Source of the DNA: an uncultured Pseudomonadota bacterium
GTDB lineage: Bacteria; Pseudomonadota; Alphaproteobacteria; Rs-D84
Length of the DNA: 51,995 nt
Reading direction: 5' to 3'
Assembly (NCBI GenBank): GCA_947307295.1
Contig: CAMZIQ010000008.1
Location: forward strand, 1-51,995
Shown here: positions 27,513 to 35,566 of the stretch, piece after piece
Position numbering within the stretch: the first letter of the stretch is position 1
How the letters are laid out: each line of letters opens with the position of its first letter
Made by a program: the position numbers and the translations under genes
The notes under the pieces: generated by a model
Seen by the model: the letters and a program-made list of their open reading frames with translations, nothing else
What the model was told of the DNA's origin: nothing
Databases searched by the model: none

Positions 27513-28423
27513 ACGAAATAATTGCTGAATTTGTAGATTATTTATTGAATACGAAAAATTATTCAACGCATACTGCAACCGCATATGAAACTGATATTCG
27601 TGATTTTATACATTTTTTTACACGATTTGACGATGGAATTAAATTAAACGATGTTGCGTGTGCTGATACATTTGCTTTTCGCGGATGGCTGGCAGACAGG
27701 GCAAAGCGCGAATTAACACATAAATCTACGGCGCGTGCGTTATCATCATTACGCACTTTTTATAAATGGCTGTCACGATATAAAAACATTCAAAATGATG
27801 CAATTGGTCTTATATCTTCACCAAAAGTAGAACGAAAATTATCAAAAGCTATTGAACCAACAGATATATCTGATATGCACGGTGCCATTCGCGCTATTGA
27901 TAATAATGAACCGTGGGTGGCTGCACGTGATTGGGCTTTGGTTGTTTTGATTTTTGGTTGTGGTTTACGTATAAGTGAAGCATTGTCTTTGAAAAACAGA
28001 GATGTTATGAACACACCTGATTCATTGCGTATTGTTGGCAAAGGAAACAAAGAACGTATTGTTCCTGTATTGCCTGCCGTGAATACAGCTATAAAAAAAT
28101 ACATGGAATTAAACCCTTTTGGTGTTCGTGACATTGACCCACTTTTTCGTAGTGTCCGCGGATTGCCTATGTCACCACGTATGGCTGAAAAAGTTGTTGA
28201 AAATCTGCGCCATTATTTACAATTACCAGATTATGTGACACCGCACGCACTACGTCACACATTTGCAACTGCCCTACTGGCTGGGGGTGCCGATTTACGC
28301 AGTCTGCAAGAATTGCTGGGGCATGCGTCATTGTCTACAACACAATTATATACAAAAGTCAATATGACAGAAATTATGGATGCATATAAACATGCACATC
28401 CAATGGCTGATACGGATGATTAA
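27509..28423 (+). CDS. xerC: Tyrosine recombinase XerC/XerD
   Basis: 304 residues, the expected length for Xer recombinases that resolve chromosome dimers at dif. An N-terminal SAM-like core-binding domain (about 1-95) is followed by the catalytic domain with R154 (GLRISE), K178 (GKGNKER), H246 and R249 (HALRHT), H272 (LLGHASL) and nucleophile Y281 (TQLYTK). All six residues are present. I favour XerC over XerD but cannot separate them firmly. It is coupled to the SIMPL gene. If the tRNA-tail units here are recombination products, this enzyme is the only recombinase in the window. Confidence 0.92.
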   Translation: MNEIIAEFVDYLLNTKNYSTHTATAYETDIRDFIHFFTRFDDGIKLNDVACADTFAFRGWLADRAKRELTHKSTARALSSLRTFYKWLSRYKNIQNDAIGLISSPKVERKLSKAIEPTDISDMHGAIRAIDNNEPWVAARDWALVVLIFGCGLRISEALSLKNRDVMNTPDSLRIVGKGNKERIVPVLPAVNTAIKKYMELNPFGVRDIDPLFRSVRGLPMSPRMAEKVVENLRHYLQLPDYVTPHALRHTFATALLAGGADLRSLQELLGHASLSTTQLYTKVNMTEIMDAYKHAHPMADTDD

Positions 28424-28441
28424 GCACAATCGTGTTTGATT

Positions 28442-29329
28442 TTATTTACACTTATTTTCTTGGCGGTCATATTTCGTGCCATGTGGGCAAACTGTACAAT
28501 TTTGTTTGTTTTCAGCGGCTTCTTTACCAGTATAAAATACATAAGATCTTCCACCCTCAATCGGGCTGGATGATGAATATAAGTGATGACCAGTATCAAG
28601 TGTCCAAATCCCAACATCTCTTAAACTGCTGTCGTTTGGTGCAGAACATGTAGTATTACAACACCATGCAGTCATATCTGTTTCTATCCATTTTTTATTT
28701 TCGCATTTAAACACCGAAGAATCGCCAGATACTGGTTCGTTTGGACAAAACAAATATAAATCTGTTTGGTCTTTACATTCAACACCACACTTAATTTCCC
28801 CTTTGACTTCAGGAGGAGGGGTAGGATCCACATTGCCACCACCACCTGGGTTCTTACATTTGTGAGTTGCAGAATCCCACTCTTTAGTTCCAGGACAAGC
28901 GGTACAGATATATTCTTTTACACATGTATTCTTGCCAGCAAATGTACCATGCTGATGACATAAATATTCGACGGTTCTTACAGGATCGTATCGGTTAGTG
29001 ACAACTAGTCCTTTATTTGATAGCGTTAGATTATTGTCTATAAAAAGATGTAAATCCGAAGAATCCCATTTTCCCAAATCTGTTTTGTTGTTTTTGTCGT
29101 CACATTGGTCTAATATATAATTCGTTTTCTTTTCCCAACTGCCGGATACACATTTAAAAAAATATGGCAAATTATCTGAATCAACACATAATAACATCTT
29201 ATTTGCTAAAGAACTATCACAGTCAAATCCACATTTCGTATCTGCCAATGCGGAAAAATTTAAACCAACCGAAACCAATGCCACAAGCGACACAAATAAA
29301 TTCTTTTGTTTTTTAATACAAAAAGACAC
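28442..29329 (-). CDS. Secreted Cys-rich protein with two related halves
   Basis: 295 residues with a GTG start, supported by AGGAG 8 nt upstream. A signal peptide ends at SALA. The mature protein is rich in Cys. The first half (KCGFDCDSSLANKMLLC...GKWDSSDLHLF) and the second (KCGVECKDQTDLYLFC...GIWTLDTGHHLY) repeat the same order, separated by a Gly/Pro linker (GGGGNVDPTPPP). Both end in CPGT/CPHGT...KCK motifs that recall Cys-rich repeats of extracellular proteins. The same CxxG...KCK style is seen in the gene at 50492. Family and function not recognised. Confidence 0.75.
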   Translation of the reverse strand: MSFCIKKQKNLFVSLVALVSVGLNFSALADTKCGFDCDSSLANKMLLCVDSDNLPYFFKCVSGSWEKKTNYILDQCDDKNNKTDLGKWDSSDLHLFIDNNLTLSNKGLVVTNRYDPVRTVEYLCHQHGTFAGKNTCVKEYICTACPGTKEWDSATHKCKNPGGGGNVDPTPPPEVKGEIKCGVECKDQTDLYLFCPNEPVSGDSSVFKCENKKWIETDMTAWCCNTTCSAPNDSSLRDVGIWTLDTGHHLYSSSSPIEGGRSYVFYTGKEAAENKQNCTVCPHGTKYDRQENKCK

Positions 29330-29383
29330 TTTTAATTCTCCTATCTCTTACGCATTATATCATATTTATAAAACCAACAAAAG

Positions 29384-29412
29384 AAAAAACCATCCATGCG
29401 GATGGTTTTTTT
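29384..29412 (-). terminator. Terminator after the cold-shock gene
   Basis: Stem AAACCATCC/GGATGGTTT (29387-29395/29400-29408), loop ATGC, with T runs on both strands. It serves the minus-strand cold-shock gene. Confidence 0.8.
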
Positions 29413-29430
29413 TATTTTTTAAACAATTAT

Positions 29431-29772
29431 TTATTTTTTCCAGAATGCAAAACCACGTTTTTCTTTGTGTTCTTCGCGACTTTTGCGTTCTTCGCGTGCG
29501 CGTCTGCGTTCTGCACGACGTTCTTGGAATCTTTTTGCAGATTCTTCGTCTCTTTGAATTAATTTCAATGTTGTGACAGATAATTTCCCATTTCTTACTT
29601 CTTCTTCAAATTCGACGATATCATTTTCATTTAAGAAGCGAATATCTGCCGCTTTTAATGCAGAAGAATGAACAAATACATCGTCTTTGTTTCCATCTTC
29701 GTTTGGAGTGTCTGGTTCAATAAAACCAAAACATTTTTTACCGTTGTACCATTTAACCTTTCCTTGACGCAT
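29431..29772 (-). CDS. Cold-shock-domain protein with a charged C-terminal tail
   Basis: 113 residues from the ATG at 29772 (preceded by AAGGAAAGGATT; a longer reading from 29820 has no ribosome site). Residues 1-68 are a cold-shock OB fold: GKVKWYNGKKCFGFIEP (RNP1-like) and DVFVHSSAL (RNP2-like). Unlike a standard CspA of about 70 residues, it carries about 45 more residues, almost all Arg, Glu and Lys, which probably form a charged helix for RNA binding. Such proteins act as RNA chaperones. The 5' leader holds a perfect hairpin (29800-29825). Confidence 0.9.
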   Translation of the reverse strand: MRQGKVKWYNGKKCFGFIEPDTPNEDGNKDDVFVHSSALKAADIRFLNENDIVEFEEEVRNGKLSVTTLKLIQRDEESAKRFQERRAERRRAREERKSREEHKEKRGFAFWKK

Positions 29773-29799
29773 AACCAATCCTTTCCTTATGCTTGTTAT

Positions 29800-29825
29800 G
29801 GTTATTGTAAAACCAATCAATAACC
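29800..29825 (-). promoter_or_regulatory. Hairpin in the cold-shock gene leader
   Basis: Perfect inverted repeat GGTTATTG/CAATAACC (29800-29807/29818-29825) with a 10-nt loop, 28 nt before the start codon. Cold-shock mRNAs are known for leader structures; function here is inferred. Confidence 0.45.
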
Positions 29826-29892
29826 TGAATTCATTTTACATTATTTTTTTAGTAAAACGCAAGCAAATATAATCAGGATAAAATTCAGAACC

Positions 29893-31299
29893 TTATTTTT
29901 TATAATAACGTTGCAATTCTTTCATAATAAAATCAAAGAATTTTCCGCCCATTGTGTCTGTATTTACTTTCCAATCAGCATGCGAATACGGCATAGCAGC
30001 AACCAAAATGAATCGCGCCATCCATCTGAAAATTCTTAATTCTTGGTCTTTGGTCAATTTAGCCGGTGCATCTTGGACAACAAATACACCGTTTTCAACA
30101 GCCATTTCAACCTTTCTGATTATAATGTCTGTGATTTTTTGTGGATAATACACAGTCGATATTTTCGGAAATCCTTCGAACAACATATCTTCATTACCAT
30201 CACTGTATAAAATATTCCAGCCTATTCTATCAAAAAGCCCTTTGACACATTCACAAATCATTTGATTGTATTTTTTTACACCTTCGACATGTAAAAATTC
30301 TGTCTGTTGAGACACAGATGCCACGGTCTTTTTAACTTTTTCCTTTTTATTATCACCAACCCTTACCTTTTCATACGACAAATGAGTTTGGTGTTCAAAT
30401 TCAAAAAACGTACGGACCTGACAAATGATTTCCAGCGGTATAATTTTATCATTGTGACCAATATTAACAATCACCTTAGCATCACGATAACCACGCGGAT
30501 TTGTTATATCAAAAAACTTATCACGCGCAGCTATAATCTTATCTGGCCACATATTGCAAATTCTTTCAATAAAAGTGCGTGCCTGAGGCACCAAATCAAA
30601 CAAACATTTTATGCGCCACACATCTTGTAAACGCGCATAAGGAGTCCTTATTTTATCCAAAGCCCTTACCAGATTCGCTGCGATTTTTTGATGTCCCGAA
30701 CCAATAATTCCCAAAACTGTTGAAGAAGCATCTGAAACAAAAGATTTATTGAAAACATCCAATATTTTATCATGCACAGCCTGAGCAGCCGCAGCACGTT
30801 CTGTTTTAGCAATTACGTTATATGCAGTTTGCGCAACTTCATTAACATAATCTTTGTAATATTTACCAGTAATTTTATCAATCGCACGCGAAACGCTTTT
30901 TTGTGCGCCAACAATAACCGTCACAATAGAAGATACAGCCAAATCTATTTTGTGTCCTTGGGTTGATACAAAAAATTGATTACGCATAGGGTCTGCGTCC
31001 AGACGATGATTTACCACATAAGGCTCCAAAGGATTTATGTCTGTAATTGTAATCGGCGTTTTTATCGCTGTGTCTGTTTCATAGTCATATACATGCACCG
31101 CCGCTTTTGGTGCACCAAAACATTTACCTATGGACATAAATACATCACGAAAACAATCCATAGAATCCGTGTAAAGATTCGTCAGATAATCATGTGCAGC
31201 ATCATCAATTCGCCCAGATTTAAGAGCTTCGTCAATAATCTTCAGATTTTGTCTGTCATGTTCAAGGGTTTTGGCAAAAATATCTTGTTGTTCTGGCAT
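29893..31299 (-). CDS. RelA/SpoT-like nucleotidyltransferase-fold protein (putative)
   Basis: 468 residues, no signal. The middle-to-C part resembles the (p)ppGpp synthetase fold: LQDVWRIKCLFD (D226) in the place of the RelA 'D..GiR' motif, NPRGYRDAKVIVNI (267-280) in the place of the 'GYrs.H' stretch, and PLEIICQVRTFFEFEHQ (288-304) with SYEKVR in the place of 'EIQIRT..h..aE'. The N-terminal 200 residues and the C-terminal 150 are unfamiliar. Its start codon overlaps the lysS stop by one base (TAATG), so translation is coupled to lysyl-tRNA synthetase. A role in sensing or alarmone synthesis is inferred; a catalytically dead relative is equally possible. Confidence 0.5.
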   Translation of the reverse strand: MPEQQDIFAKTLEHDRQNLKIIDEALKSGRIDDAAHDYLTNLYTDSMDCFRDVFMSIGKCFGAPKAAVHVYDYETDTAIKTPITITDINPLEPYVVNHRLDADPMRNQFFVSTQGHKIDLAVSSIVTVIVGAQKSVSRAIDKITGKYYKDYVNEVAQTAYNVIAKTERAAAAQAVHDKILDVFNKSFVSDASSTVLGIIGSGHQKIAANLVRALDKIRTPYARLQDVWRIKCLFDLVPQARTFIERICNMWPDKIIAARDKFFDITNPRGYRDAKVIVNIGHNDKIIPLEIICQVRTFFEFEHQTHLSYEKVRVGDNKKEKVKKTVASVSQQTEFLHVEGVKKYNQMICECVKGLFDRIGWNILYSDGNEDMLFEGFPKISTVYYPQKITDIIIRKVEMAVENGVFVVQDAPAKLTKDQELRIFRWMARFILVAAMPYSHADWKVNTDTMGGKFFDFIMKELQRYYKK

Positions 31300-32891
31300 T
31301 ATGCACCTGCCTGTAAAATATTATTTATCATTTCTTGAGTTTTTTCTATACCATAAATCAGTATAAAATTAGGCAAACGCGGACCTGTTTCTTGTCCCAA
31401 TAAAACATTATAAAACATTCCAAAGAAATCTTTCAGTTTGTCTTCACTATAATATTTTTTACCAATATCATAACAATATGTTTCCAAGTCTTTTTCAATT
31501 CCTGTTTTTCCGATAAATTGAGACAAACCATTTGCCAAATCTTGTAAAACAATTTTTTCTTGTTCGGTTGGTGTCCGATAGTTTTTGTTTGGTTTTACAA
31601 AATCATGATAATACTGCACAGCACACTTTGCCATCATATTTAAATCAGGATTGTTTTCAGGGTTTAAATCTGGATTGTATGAGGTTATGTATTTCCACAT
31701 ATCTTCAATACGTTCTGTGTTTGCAGCACTAGCCAAATTCAGCAATAAATTGTACGATATTGGCATACGACCATTTGGAACACCTTTGTCACGATGTATG
31801 TAAACAACAGGGTTTGACATTTTCGCCAAATCATCTTGTTTATCGTATGCGTTCAAGTATTGATAATATTCATCAACATTACGTGGAATAACATCAAAAT
31901 ACAAACGTTTACTGGTCAAAGGTTTTACATACATGAACAATGACAAACTTTCTGGATTAGCATATTTTAACCATTGTTCGATGCTGATACCATTACCTTT
32001 GGTTTTAGATATTTTTTGACCATATTTATCAACAAATAATTGATATGTCAGATTTGCAGGTGCTTTGCCACCTAAAACCTTTACAATTTGTCCAGACAAT
32101 TTATAGGAATCTGTTAAATCTGCACCACACATTTCGTAATCAACATCTAATGCCAACCAACGCATAGCCCAATCTGCTTTCCATTGCAGTTTTGCCATAC
32201 CGTTTAATACAGATTGTTCAACGCGTGTTCCATCTTCGTCTTCGAACACGATTGTTCCCGCTTCTGCATTAACAGACAAAATTGGCACTTCTAATACATG
32301 ACCAGTTGATGGTGAAATCGGCATAATAGGACTGTATGTTTTACGTCTTTCTTCGCGCAAAGAAGGCAACATAATCGCCATAATCTTGTCATAATTTTTC
32401 AAAACCTGCATCAAAGCATCATTAAATGCGCCTGATTTATACATCTGGGTAGAACTTCTAAATTCATAATCGAAACCGTATCTATCCAAAAATTCACACA
32501 TCATAACATTGTTATGTTCTGCGAAACTGCCAAATTTACCAAAAGGATCTGGAACACTAGTCAATGGGCAACCAAGATATTTTGCGGTTTCTTCTTGGTT
32601 TGGGATATTAGTTGGAACCTTACGCAAACCGTCCATATCATCAGAAAACGCGATTAAACGTGTTGGAATATCAGATAATTTGGAAAACGCCCAACGAACC
32701 ATACTTGTTTTTGCAACTTCACCAAAAGTCCCAATATGTGGCAGACCAGACGCACCATAACCAGTTTCAAATAAAACATAACCTTTGTCCGGAACTTTGT
32801 TTCCAATGCGTGCTAGAATCTTGCGGGCTTCTTGGAAAGGCCATGTATTTACTTGACTGTAATCTATATTATCCACCGTGTTTTCTGACAT
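31299..32891 (-). CDS. lysS: Lysyl-tRNA synthetase, class I
   Basis: 530 residues from the ATG at 32891, chosen for AAAAGGA upstream; the frame is open further up through the leader hairpin, which is not coding. It is the class I enzyme (archaeal-type), not the class II LysRS common in other bacteria; the class I form is frequent in alphaproteobacteria. HIGH-like PHIGT (51-55) and KISKTKG (293-299, the KMSKS loop) are present, with the characteristic HVLEVPI and SFAEHNN blocks. It forms an operon with the RelA/SpoT-like gene. A leader attenuator is likely. Confidence 0.95.
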   Translation of the reverse strand: MSENTVDNIDYSQVNTWPFQEARKILARIGNKVPDKGYVLFETGYGASGLPHIGTFGEVAKTSMVRWAFSKLSDIPTRLIAFSDDMDGLRKVPTNIPNQEETAKYLGCPLTSVPDPFGKFGSFAEHNNVMMCEFLDRYGFDYEFRSSTQMYKSGAFNDALMQVLKNYDKIMAIMLPSLREERRKTYSPIMPISPSTGHVLEVPILSVNAEAGTIVFEDEDGTRVEQSVLNGMAKLQWKADWAMRWLALDVDYEMCGADLTDSYKLSGQIVKVLGGKAPANLTYQLFVDKYGQKISKTKGNGISIEQWLKYANPESLSLFMYVKPLTSKRLYFDVIPRNVDEYYQYLNAYDKQDDLAKMSNPVVYIHRDKGVPNGRMPISYNLLLNLASAANTERIEDMWKYITSYNPDLNPENNPDLNMMAKCAVQYYHDFVKPNKNYRTPTEQEKIVLQDLANGLSQFIGKTGIEKDLETYCYDIGKKYYSEDKLKDFFGMFYNVLLGQETGPRLPNFILIYGIEKTQEMINNILQAGA

Positions 32892-32913
32892 TTTTGTTTC
32901 CTTTTGGTTAGTA

Positions 32914-32968
32914 TAAAAAAACGGACACAGGTAAGTGCGTCCGTCAAATTTGTTTGATGGTCGCACCT
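32914..32968 (-). promoter_or_regulatory. Putative transcription attenuator in the lysS leader
   Basis: On the minus strand a hairpin ACGGAC-GC-AC/GTGTCCGT (plus-strand span 32921-32944) followed by seven T lies 23 nt before the lysS start, with no gene upstream to terminate. AGGTGCG just upstream (32968-32962) can pair over 7 bp with CGCACTT (32939-32933), which includes the 5' arm of that hairpin, giving a mutually exclusive antiterminator. A short frame just upstream could encode MKLCIKRFFN, but it has no clear ribosome site. Confidence 0.5.
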
Positions 32969-33071
32969 TTAATTAAAAAAACGTTTTATACATAATTTCA
33001 TTGTATTTTCAATCCATTGAGCCAATTTATAACATGAATCTTAATAATTATCAACTGTTTTTTAGTCAAAA

Positions 33072-33100
33072 TTGACTTTTTTCATACAATCAGATACAAT
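33072..33100 (+). promoter_or_regulatory. Promoter of the SemiSWEET gene
   Basis: TTGACT at 33072-33077 and TACAAT at 33095-33100, spacer 17 bp, followed by AAAGGAG before the ATG at 33124. Confidence 0.65.
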
Positions 33101-33123
33101 TATGCACGCAAAGGAGAAAAATT

Positions 33124-33396
33124 ATGAACAGTTTTATTGGCGAAACCATCGGTTATTTATGCGGTGCTTGCACAACATTGGCGTTTCTGCCACAGGCTTT
33201 GAAATCTATTTTTACGAAAAATGTATCTGGGCTTTCTTTGTGGATGTATATTATATACTGTATAGGATTGGTTTTTTGGATATTGTATGGTGTATATTTA
33301 CATTCTTTTCAAATAATATTGTTCAACAGTATAACTTTGCTGTTCAACGGCATTATATTGTATATGATTATCAGGGCGCCCAAGAAACGCAAATAA
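33124..33396 (+). CDS. SemiSWEET / MtN3-type small sugar transporter
   Basis: 90 residues, three transmembrane helices, and the PQ motif (P23-Q24 in FLPQALKS) of the bacterial SemiSWEET family. These dimerise to form a sugar uniporter in the inner membrane. Length and topology match the family exactly. It stands alone with its own promoter and a bidirectional terminator shared with guaC. Substrate cannot be read from the sequence. Confidence 0.88.
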   Translation: MNSFIGETIGYLCGACTTLAFLPQALKSIFTKNVSGLSLWMYIIYCIGLVFWILYGVYLHSFQIILFNSITLLFNGIILYMIIRAPKKRK

Positions 33397-33424
33397 AAAA
33401 AATGCCCAAATGGGCATTTTTTTA
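33397..33424. terminator. Bidirectional terminator SemiSWEET / guaC
   Basis: Palindrome AATGCCCA/TGGGCATT (33401-33418) flanked by an A run on the left and a T run on the right. Confidence 0.85.
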
Positions 33425-34531
33425 TACTGAATATTTTTCAAATACTTTGTTTAATTGATTATGAACCTGGATAATTGTTGCACATTTTGCCATATGTTTT
33501 ACCGAAGCGGCACCGATATAAGTACAACAAGAAGCAATTCCACCGGTTATATCTTGCAGAACTTTATCTATGGCACCAGTATATGGTATCAATAATTCAC
33601 GACCTTCGGATGTTTTGTAATTACCCATTCCACCTGCAAACTTATTGTTCGCGTATTCAGAAGACATACCATAATACACCTTGAAGGATTTTATTTCCAT
33701 TGCATGCTTGCCATCTATTATTTCAGATGTTTCATAAGTCTTTTCAACTATTTCACCTTCGGCTTCATCGGTTCCAGCAAATATCCCGCCAGCCATTACA
33801 AAATCAGAATTTAAACAAAACGCTTTGCATATATCACCAATATCAACAATACCACCATCTGCACAAATATGTCCACCGACCGAGTGTGCTATATCAGCAG
33901 ATTCTAAAATCAAAGACACCATTGGAACACCACATCCTGTTTGTTTACGTGTTAAACACGCAGAACCACTGCCGATACCACATTTAATAATATCTGCATA
34001 ATCCAGCAATTTAAGACATATATCCCCACTGGCGATATTTCCTGCCATAATTACAGCATCTGGAAATTCACAACGCACACGAGCCAAAACATCCAAAGCC
34101 TTTTGAATGTAAAAATTAGGCGCATCTATACAGATATTGCGTGGTGATTTCCAATCGTGTTTAGATTCTAAATTTTTTAATTTTTCTATTTCCGAATCAA
34201 TATTGCGCAAACCAATAGTTATAAACAAATTATCAATTGAAATATTTTCTTTTTTGCAGTCTGCGATAAATTGCCCTATTTCATCAACAGAATAATGTTT
34301 ATGTAAAGTTGCAAACATACCCTTAGCCAATAATTTTTTAGCCACACCAAAATTACCAACCGTCGCCATATTAGCATTAAACACCCCCAACCCAGTTCGT
34401 GTTTGTCCGTGCTTAAACTTAAAAACGCGTTGCAAAGTGACATCTTTACGTGAATTAAGATTTATACCCATTTTTGGCTTTATTAAAATATCAGAATAAT
34501 CAAGATATGTTTCATGTAATATTTGTGTCAT
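33422..34531 (-). CDS. guaC: GMP reductase
   Basis: 369 residues from the ATG at 34531 (AAAGGAG upstream; the longer frame from 34585 lacks one). Converts GMP to IMP with NADPH in purine salvage. An IMPDH/GMPR TIM barrel without CBS domains: DAPNF, AGNIASG, GIGSGSACLTRKQTGCG with the catalytic Cys at C192, and GGIVDIGDICKAF. The absence of a CBS insert and the TRKQTG spacing favour GMP reductase over IMP dehydrogenase. Monocistronic. Confidence 0.9.
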   Translation of the reverse strand: MTQILHETYLDYSDILIKPKMGINLNSRKDVTLQRVFKFKHGQTRTGLGVFNANMATVGNFGVAKKLLAKGMFATLHKHYSVDEIGQFIADCKKENISIDNLFITIGLRNIDSEIEKLKNLESKHDWKSPRNICIDAPNFYIQKALDVLARVRCEFPDAVIMAGNIASGDICLKLLDYADIIKCGIGSGSACLTRKQTGCGVPMVSLILESADIAHSVGGHICADGGIVDIGDICKAFCLNSDFVMAGGIFAGTDEAEGEIVEKTYETSEIIDGKHAMEIKSFKVYYGMSSEYANNKFAGGMGNYKTSEGRELLIPYTGAIDKVLQDITGGIASCCTYIGAASVKHMAKCATIIQVHNQLNKVFEKYSV

Positions 34532-34663
34532 ATAAAAACTCCTTTGACAGATTGGATTATAAACAAAAAAATATCGCTTTTTCAAGCAATTAAAACTCTT
34601 GTTTTAAATGCTTGTTTGTGATAGAATTATAGGCATAAAAACAAATTTAAATGTAGGAATATT

Positions 34664-35566
34664 GTGAAAAAAATATTGCTTTTCTTTTTATGTTTTACCA
34701 GCGTTCCTGCTTTTTCAGAGCAAGCATGTGAATACGACAATATTGTTCGCGAATTACGTGCAAATTGTGGTGGTATAAATGCAGAATTACAACGTATAAA
34801 AAAATTTGGTATTGCCAATGTTGCTATTACTGGGGTTGGAACGGCTGCGGCGACTGGTGCTGTGGTTGCCGGAATAAAAAAGAAAGATTTTGATAAAGAA
34901 GCTGCAAAACTGGCGGCACAGTTAAAAAACAAACAAATGTCTGATCAGGATTTTATTAAATTTATGTATAGTGTAGCGAGATACAGGGAACAAAAAAAAG
35001 ACTTTGATGATATGTGTAATCTTAAACACCATTACGAAAAGAAAGCAAAACAGTTGGGTAATGTTCGCACTGGTTTGATGGCGGGAAATACTGCGACTGC
35101 TGTGGCAGGAACGGTCATTTCCGCAAAAAATAAAAATGATTCCAAAACTATTCAGGAAAAAATTCAACAATGCCTTGATACCATTAACAACAATCAACAG
35201 AAAATCGGTCAATCAATGGTGGATTGTGATGCTGAACAATACAAAAAATTAAGGGCTGTTGTTTCCAGTTGTCGTTCTTTGAGTACTGAAAACATGGAAA
35301 AGGTTCAAAAAAGAAACCAAGTATCTGCGATAGTATCCGGTGTTAATATCGGAACAGGTTTGGCGGGGACAATAACATCCGCCGTTGCAAATAAGAACGA
35401 ATACGATAAAAAGACAAAAAATTTAAACACCGCTGCTAATGTGCTGGCGGGAACATCTGCGGTGGCTTCTGGGGTTTCAACAGCATTTAATGCAACTACT
35501 TTGAAAGCGATTAATAATAATTTAAAAGCATCAGAAAATTGTGAAGGGGCACTGGATAGATTATGA
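34664..35566 (+). CDS. Exported protein with glycine-zipper hydrophobic segments
   Basis: 300 residues from a GTG start (TAGGAAT upstream). A signal peptide ends at AFS. Four glycine/alanine-rich hydrophobic segments (about 50-68 AITGVGTAAATGAVVAG, 139-155, 225-245 and 263-280), each followed by charged helices, look like repeats of one unit: two near-parallel halves with KNKNDSKT and KNEYDKKT linkers. Cys residues C22, C35, C118 and others suggest oxidised export. Glycine zippers favour membrane insertion and oligomers. It is coupled by ATGA overlap to a secreted protease. Function not recognised. Confidence 0.75.
   Translation: MKKILLFFLCFTSVPAFSEQACEYDNIVRELRANCGGINAELQRIKKFGIANVAITGVGTAAATGAVVAGIKKKDFDKEAAKLAAQLKNKQMSDQDFIKFMYSVARYREQKKDFDDMCNLKHHYEKKAKQLGNVRTGLMAGNTATAVAGTVISAKNKNDSKTIQEKIQQCLDTINNNQQKIGQSMVDCDAEQYKKLRAVVSSCRSLSTENMEKVQKRNQVSAIVSGVNIGTGLAGTITSAVANKNEYDKKTKNLNTAANVLAGTSAVASGVSTAFNATTLKAINNNLKASENCEGALDRL

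Noticed and set aside
28424..28441. Terminator between xerC and the Cys-rich gene
   Set aside because: Only a weak AGCACAATCGTGTTT-type stem is present, too weak to call.
32892..32966. N-terminal extension of lysS from a GTG
   Set aside because: It would translate the leader hairpin; the ATG at 32891 has AAAAGGA and gives the family-standard N terminus.
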